Assembly (NCBI GenBank): GCA_942486035.1
Contig: CALNXK010000015.1
Location: 4,218,501-4,282,500 of the forward strand
Source of the DNA: Porites lobata
Taxonomy: Eukaryota; Cnidaria; Anthozoa; Scleractinia; Poritidae
DNA length: 64,000 nucleotides
Reading direction: 5' to 3'
A program made the translations under genes and the position numbers. Below are positions 28,701-34,700 of this stretch, piece by piece. Each line of letters opens with the position of its first letter. Positions within the stretch are counted from its first letter, which is position 1. The notes beneath the pieces are model-generated. The model was not told the origin of the DNA, made no database searches, and was given only the letters and a program-made list of their open reading frames with translations.

Positions 28701-31700
28701 TGGTTAAATATATTTCAAGAACAATAACTGATACCTTCGGTACAGTGCTGGCCTCCAATTCCAAAAGGACATTCACAGATGTAGCTGCTACTGTCGTTAA
28801 CCGTGCAGTTTCCTCCATTTTGGCATGGTCTCAAAGAACAGGCGTCTGATGAAAGAGGATATATCTACACTGTATATTGTGTTTATTTATTTATCTGTTT
28901 ACTTATTTTTTTCACAAAGATATTTACATTCTATTGCACTGTAACGAGCAATCTCTTCTCTTCATTTATTATAACACTGTTCTCCTGGATTCTAACACCT
29001 TTTTGCTTCATATTAAATGACGATATAACAACCTTTCCCGATCTTAACTCAGTGAGAAATCGGTGAGAATTAAAACGTTTAGTTTAAAACCTTTAAAGAT
29101 TATTTTTGCTTTCATTTGTTATCTCCTTAATTTATGCACATCTATAATATTTCTAAAGTAAAGATTCGAATTCCGGGGAGATGTGTGAAGGTACTACACT
29201 ACTTACGGATAGAACAGTTATCACCGTGGCAATTTTTAGATTTATTTATTTAATTTTCATTTAATTTTATTGTTTTCTCCATTACAGGCCATTTGTATTT
29301 TACAGCTTTGAATTTAAATATCAGATTTCCAGAATAATGGAGAAGGGCAAGATATAGTGACACTACTGGCATGCTCCAAAATTATCTTATTTTTAACACG
29401 GTGGTTCAAAATTCGCACCCATTCCGGTCGGTAACCGCTGACCTACCAAGACATGTAAATCCGCCAGGGAAGTTATGACAAACTTGTTTATCCCCGCACT
29501 GAGTGCTGTTAATAGCACACTCATCGATATCTAAAAGAACAAAAACAAATAAATAGCAGAGTTAAAGGCAGCTTAATCCTGTAAGGTGGACACGGATTAG
29601 TTGTTTATAGACATGTAGTACCAACCGTTGCCGCAGTCTTTTCCTTGCCAACCAGGTGTACATTGACATTGAAAATCACTTGTTAAACTGGTGCATGTTC
29701 CATTATTCAGGCAAGGGTTACTTGAGCAAAAGTCAACCGCTAAAAATAACAAATAAAAAGGACTTACATATCAGTACACAAGGAAACAAAACGTCATTAA
29801 AAGCTGCGATTCCTCGTGACTGCCGCTTGCACTTTATCTCTTCTTAAGCTATTTTCAGAATCGTGTAGGAGCTGCCCGTAAGGTCACTCCTAATTGGTTG
29901 CAGAAAACAATGACATGCCAAAATTCAAATTGTTTTAGTATTGTTTTGGGTCAGAGAAACGCACCATCGGTGACTTCTCTTTCGAGCAGCTGTTACATGA
30001 CCCCTCATTTATGACGATGATGATGATGATGGTGATGATGATGATGATGATGACGAGGGCAACGATGACGATAATGAGGATATAAATGATGATGACTTTA
30101 GTGTTGTTGATGAAGATGACAAAAATTATGAGGGCAGACGGTGCATACCTTTTCCCATATGATTAGGTTGATAATGTAACGGGCCACGTTTGTTTGCAAA
30201 CAACCCTCTCTTTCTTTCCTCCCCGCGCAAGTACAAATAAACAGCCAACCAACACAAAGGAGAATTGTGAAACCTATAGTACCTCAAATTTGGAAAAGGT
30301 GGACGCTTGATGATTTGGTTGTCCAGTGTTATATACAATGTAGAGGACAAGATATTCTAGCAGGTAACTCACCAGAGCAAATTTGTTCTTTCATTGCATC
30401 TTTAAATTTATCCAATTCTGAAAAACTTGCTTCTAAAACGTGCTTTTCATCGGGATCAGTAGCCATTTCGTTAAGTTCATCCTCGTCAAAGCAGCAACCA
30501 ACCCCAAGACTGATAATAGTTGCACCATCATCGCGAAGCTGCTGAGCGGGTACTGATACGTTATCTTGAGAACGTCCGTCAGTCACTACCACAACGACCT
30601 TTGGAAGATCTTCGCGCTCTTTCTTCAGTTTTTTAAAGACATCATTGCGTACTTCGTCCAGTGCTTTGCCTGTGTTAGTACCTCCGCCTGGGTGCTTCAT
30701 ATCTTGGATCTCTTCCTCTATTTCATCAAACTTGTATTTAAATTTAAAGACAACCTCCGGTTCATTATTGTAAAGCACCAGTGCTACTTGTGTTGCTTCT
30801 TTTCCGATGTTAAAAGACTTTACTATTTCAATAATGAAGTCTTTTGCACGCTGAAAGTTTCCTTTTTGGGGGTTCTCTATGCTTCCTGATCCGTCAACGA
30901 CGAACACAAGGTTGAATGTTTGTGAAACGCAAGCTATTAATACAAAAGGGAAGTAAAGTAGTTAATACCGGAGCTCTCGAGCGCGAGATGTATGTCCAGC
31001 AACTTGATATTCGGCATCCATGTTATGGTCAACTGACAGCTGTCAAAATTGCGTATCCGCTGACCAGTGTGACAAGATTGAATAGTGGGCTCATGTGTAC
31101 AATTTATTTATTGAGGTGACGCTGACTAGTTGTTGGATTTCAGTTGATCGCTGGCTCAAGTCTATTCATTCAGGAGGGATTCAGTTTGCTTCTCTCTTAT
31201 GACAAAAGGTGAATTACTCCAGAAAGATATCTCTGCAAAGATTGCACGAGAACTTCGCTTTTGACGTTGGTTTAGGTAATCAATATATTATGGGGTCGAG
31301 TAAAAAAAAAACGTACATGGGCTTTTCTGCGGAGCAACGTCATTTTAAAGTCATGGCCATGATCTTGAGTTTTTCTTGCAAGGTAAAAAGCGTAATTTGT
31401 CTTACCTAATTCACACTGGCGACCAGCGTAATCCTGTGGACACTCACAATCAAACCTTCCGAGACCGTCTGTACAATTCCCACCATGTTTGCAAGGTGCT
31501 GAATCACACTCGTTCACTACGTCTGTTGGGGAAATTAAATAATGACCTCCAGCTAAGCGTACCGTAAGATATTTCGCTATAAATACTGCTTAAAATCGTC
31601 TTCGTTAATAACGACGTTTCGAGGTTTCACTTACGTCGTTATCAAGTCATCAAGTCATAAAAAGAGCTGATAAGAAAATATATATACTAACTAAAACAAA

Positions 31701-34700
31701 GTATTGGTTAAAGTGTCGAGAATTTCTTTTGCCTTGAGGCTACAATCAGTGACAAAAAGCAGTTGACAGACTTCTATAAAACGCGCGCTTTTATGGACAA
31801 TTTCATTTATTAAACAACTTTGCTTAAAGGCCGTTAATCCCCCACCCCCCGAATCAATGTTGTTTGTAGTTGAAGAAAGAATCTGGAGTCGAAAATAAAA
31901 ATTATTAACTTGGGGGAAGGGGTAGGGTTACACGCGGGGGAAATGGATATTTCTATATGGAAGCGTCTCAACACTCTTGTCCCTTTTTGTAGATATTGTT
32001 CCAATTTCTTGAACGTAGAGTCAATCACATGATCAACGACACTCATTGTATCAAACTACATGTAAATTGAAAAACGGCTGCATGGTTAAATGTATTTCAA
32101 GAACATTAATTGATACCTTCGGTACAGTTTTGGCCACCAATTCCCAAAGGACATTCACAAATGTAGCTGCTACTGCCGTCAACCGTACAGTTTCCTCCAT
32201 TTTGGCATGGTCTCAAAGAACAGGCATCTGACGAAAGAGAGCATATTTACACTGTATATTGTTTTTGTTTGTTTGTTTGTTTATTATTATTATTTTTTTT
32301 TTCACGTCCCTTTATTTATCATTTAAAGAATCTTTCCCCTATCAATTAAGGTCATTGTTTGGCAAAAAGTAGAAATAGAGTATGACTCAGCATGGCACAC
32401 AATGCTTTCATTCTTTAGGCGCGGACACGGATTGTTAACGTGTTTGCATTTGAGCTAACATATTAAGACAACCCATAACCTGTCCGTAGTCAAGTTTATA
32501 GCATTTGCGGTTATTGCGTGTAATGTTATACCTTCTCTTACGTATATTCCGGATGTATATTCTTTTGTGTGGTTATCTATTTCAATTCCGGCAGCAGGTA
32601 TTAATGTGGAGGACCCCACCACATGCTCGATATTGACGATATCGACACCAAATAATCTGCAATATCTGGAACTTCTGTTGTGCAAGAGTGGTTTCCATTA
32701 AGCCAGACTGCATAAGACAATCTTTGTTACGTGTCTAGAGATATTGCAAAAAGTCTACGTTATGTTAATTTCACTATGAATATTTTCCCGGTAATGTTGA
32801 CCCCAGGAGCATTTTTTTTTCAAAGTTATAGAGTGAACTGTTTCAGAAGAGAACACGTCTATGTACTTTTTCAACGTATGTGACCTTGGTGTTTCCTAAT
32901 AAAGATATATTGAGGCGTAGAAAAAGAAAAAGATAGATTAACAGCTTTGATCTATCCATAATATCTCATTAAGAGAGTTTTAACATTTAAAGAGCACCAT
33001 GGTTTGTTAACTTGAGGAGTTACTTTTTTCGCATGTTAGGTAAGGGTTATAACGAGGTAGCGTGGCCGAGTGGTCAGCGCGCCGGACTTCCAATCCGGCG
33101 GTCCCATGTTCGAGTTCCGCTCTGGCGAATTGCTGGATTTGTTCTTGTTCATCCCGAGTTCAAATCCTCGGCCACGCTTGTGAATAGCCAACTGGTTGCC
33201 TCCTACCAGATGGAGTTGTTAATCCTGCCCTGTTATGTTGTACTTGAATTATTTGTTTCTAAGTATTTGAGTGGAGTGCCCGTAAAGTAACTGGATGAGC
33301 TAAGTGCACTTTCCACTTTAAACAAGCCATTAAACCTTTTTTTTTTAACCTTTTTCTTATGGGTTGAGGTTTAGAAGAAATGCTAAATAGGCAAACCCTG
33401 CCTCGAGGTTTCAAAAATTCATGCCTAGTCATAGACAATGCCCGCCTGCAGCTATGATTTTATCACCATCATTACGTATCAAAAATATGAATTAATAATT
33501 TCACCAAATATTTTCGTTCTAAAACCTCAACCAAACTTTCCATATCTTACGATACGGACTTCCGTTTTTCAACCAATACTTAAATCTATGAATATATACT
33601 AAAAAAACAAAACAAAACAAAACGGTAATCTTCACATGAAAAGGCTAACCGAAAAAGCCTAGAAATTGGAAGCTACATGGTGTAGTTTGTTTTAAAATCT
33701 GTTTAGTTAACACTTTCACGTTTTTAGTTGTTGTACGTTTTCCTGTGTGTGCAGATATTTAGCGGAATTGACAATAACATATAACTATAACTTAAATTCT
33801 GGTATAACAAGATGGTGTGACATGCTTCTAAAAGGATGCTGCGACCAGAGGAAACAAAAGAAAGATTAGGAATTGTCTTATGTTTCAAAGCCAATATCCA
33901 ACATGAAAATGTATGCAAAAGTGTCTGCAGTGCAATACAAGACGTCCTTTTTTAAAGGTCTTTCATGAACTATAAGGAATTTCTACGGATGTTACTCTTC
34001 TCTTATTAATACCTTTTAAACAAATCTAATCTAGGGCTTGATGGAAATACATTTATTTTTCTTTCATTTTAATATTTCAGTTCATGGAAGTTATTGCCAT
34101 AGCAACTGAGCTTAAAATAAAATGTGCCACTAGAATGGAAGTAAGTTTTACATTATAGAAACTGAGTAGGGGAGTGAGCTTCAAATCGTGAGAAAATCAC
34201 GTGATATAGCCTCTTCATACATCCTAAGGATTACGAACGATTACGCGTTAGTGTCGAATGGCGTATAATGCACAGCACAAATTCAAAGTTCGAAAACAGA
34301 AAGGTCTGCTCGTGGCCTATATCGGTCAAGTCATACTTGTAGAAAAAGTGGACTTAAAATTGTTTCTTAATTTAAAATATCAAAAATAAATAACGCAACT
34401 TTTCATTGGTTAAAAAGAGTGTGTATAAAGCAAGTAATAATATAGGATATTATCCTGTCCATGGACAGAAGAAGAATAAAGCTTAGTTTTCATGCGCTAG
34501 TTAAGAGAGTGAAATTCCGTAGGCATAGTCATGAATTTATCATAGTCTCGTCCCATGGAAAATATGTGCTTATGCTACACATAGTTTCAAACTAGAGATA
34601 CACTTATAAAGGCTTAAAATTTGCGTTCTTTTTTCTTACATAATTTGTTTAATTCTTTACTAAAGGGTAGTCCATACGGCAGTAATCTTGATTAGTGTCA

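Larger units (their letters stand above)
22297..32290 (-). repeat. Three-copy tandem block of 2.9-3.8 kb (EGF-EGF-VWA-EGF-EGF)
   Basis: Copies A (about 29390-32290), B (25569-29389) and C (22297-25568) share exons and long stretches of intron, including TTTTTAACRCGG and GAT-run landmarks. B and C are the most alike. Spacing between equivalent exons is 3,865 bp (C to B) and 3,382 bp (B to A). Confidence 0.88.

Noticed and set aside
33056..33178. Possible functional tRNA (anticodon-like TCC)
   Set aside because: The A box is good, but the length after the anticodon arm and the attached body with a poly-T tail fit a SINE better than a tRNA gene.
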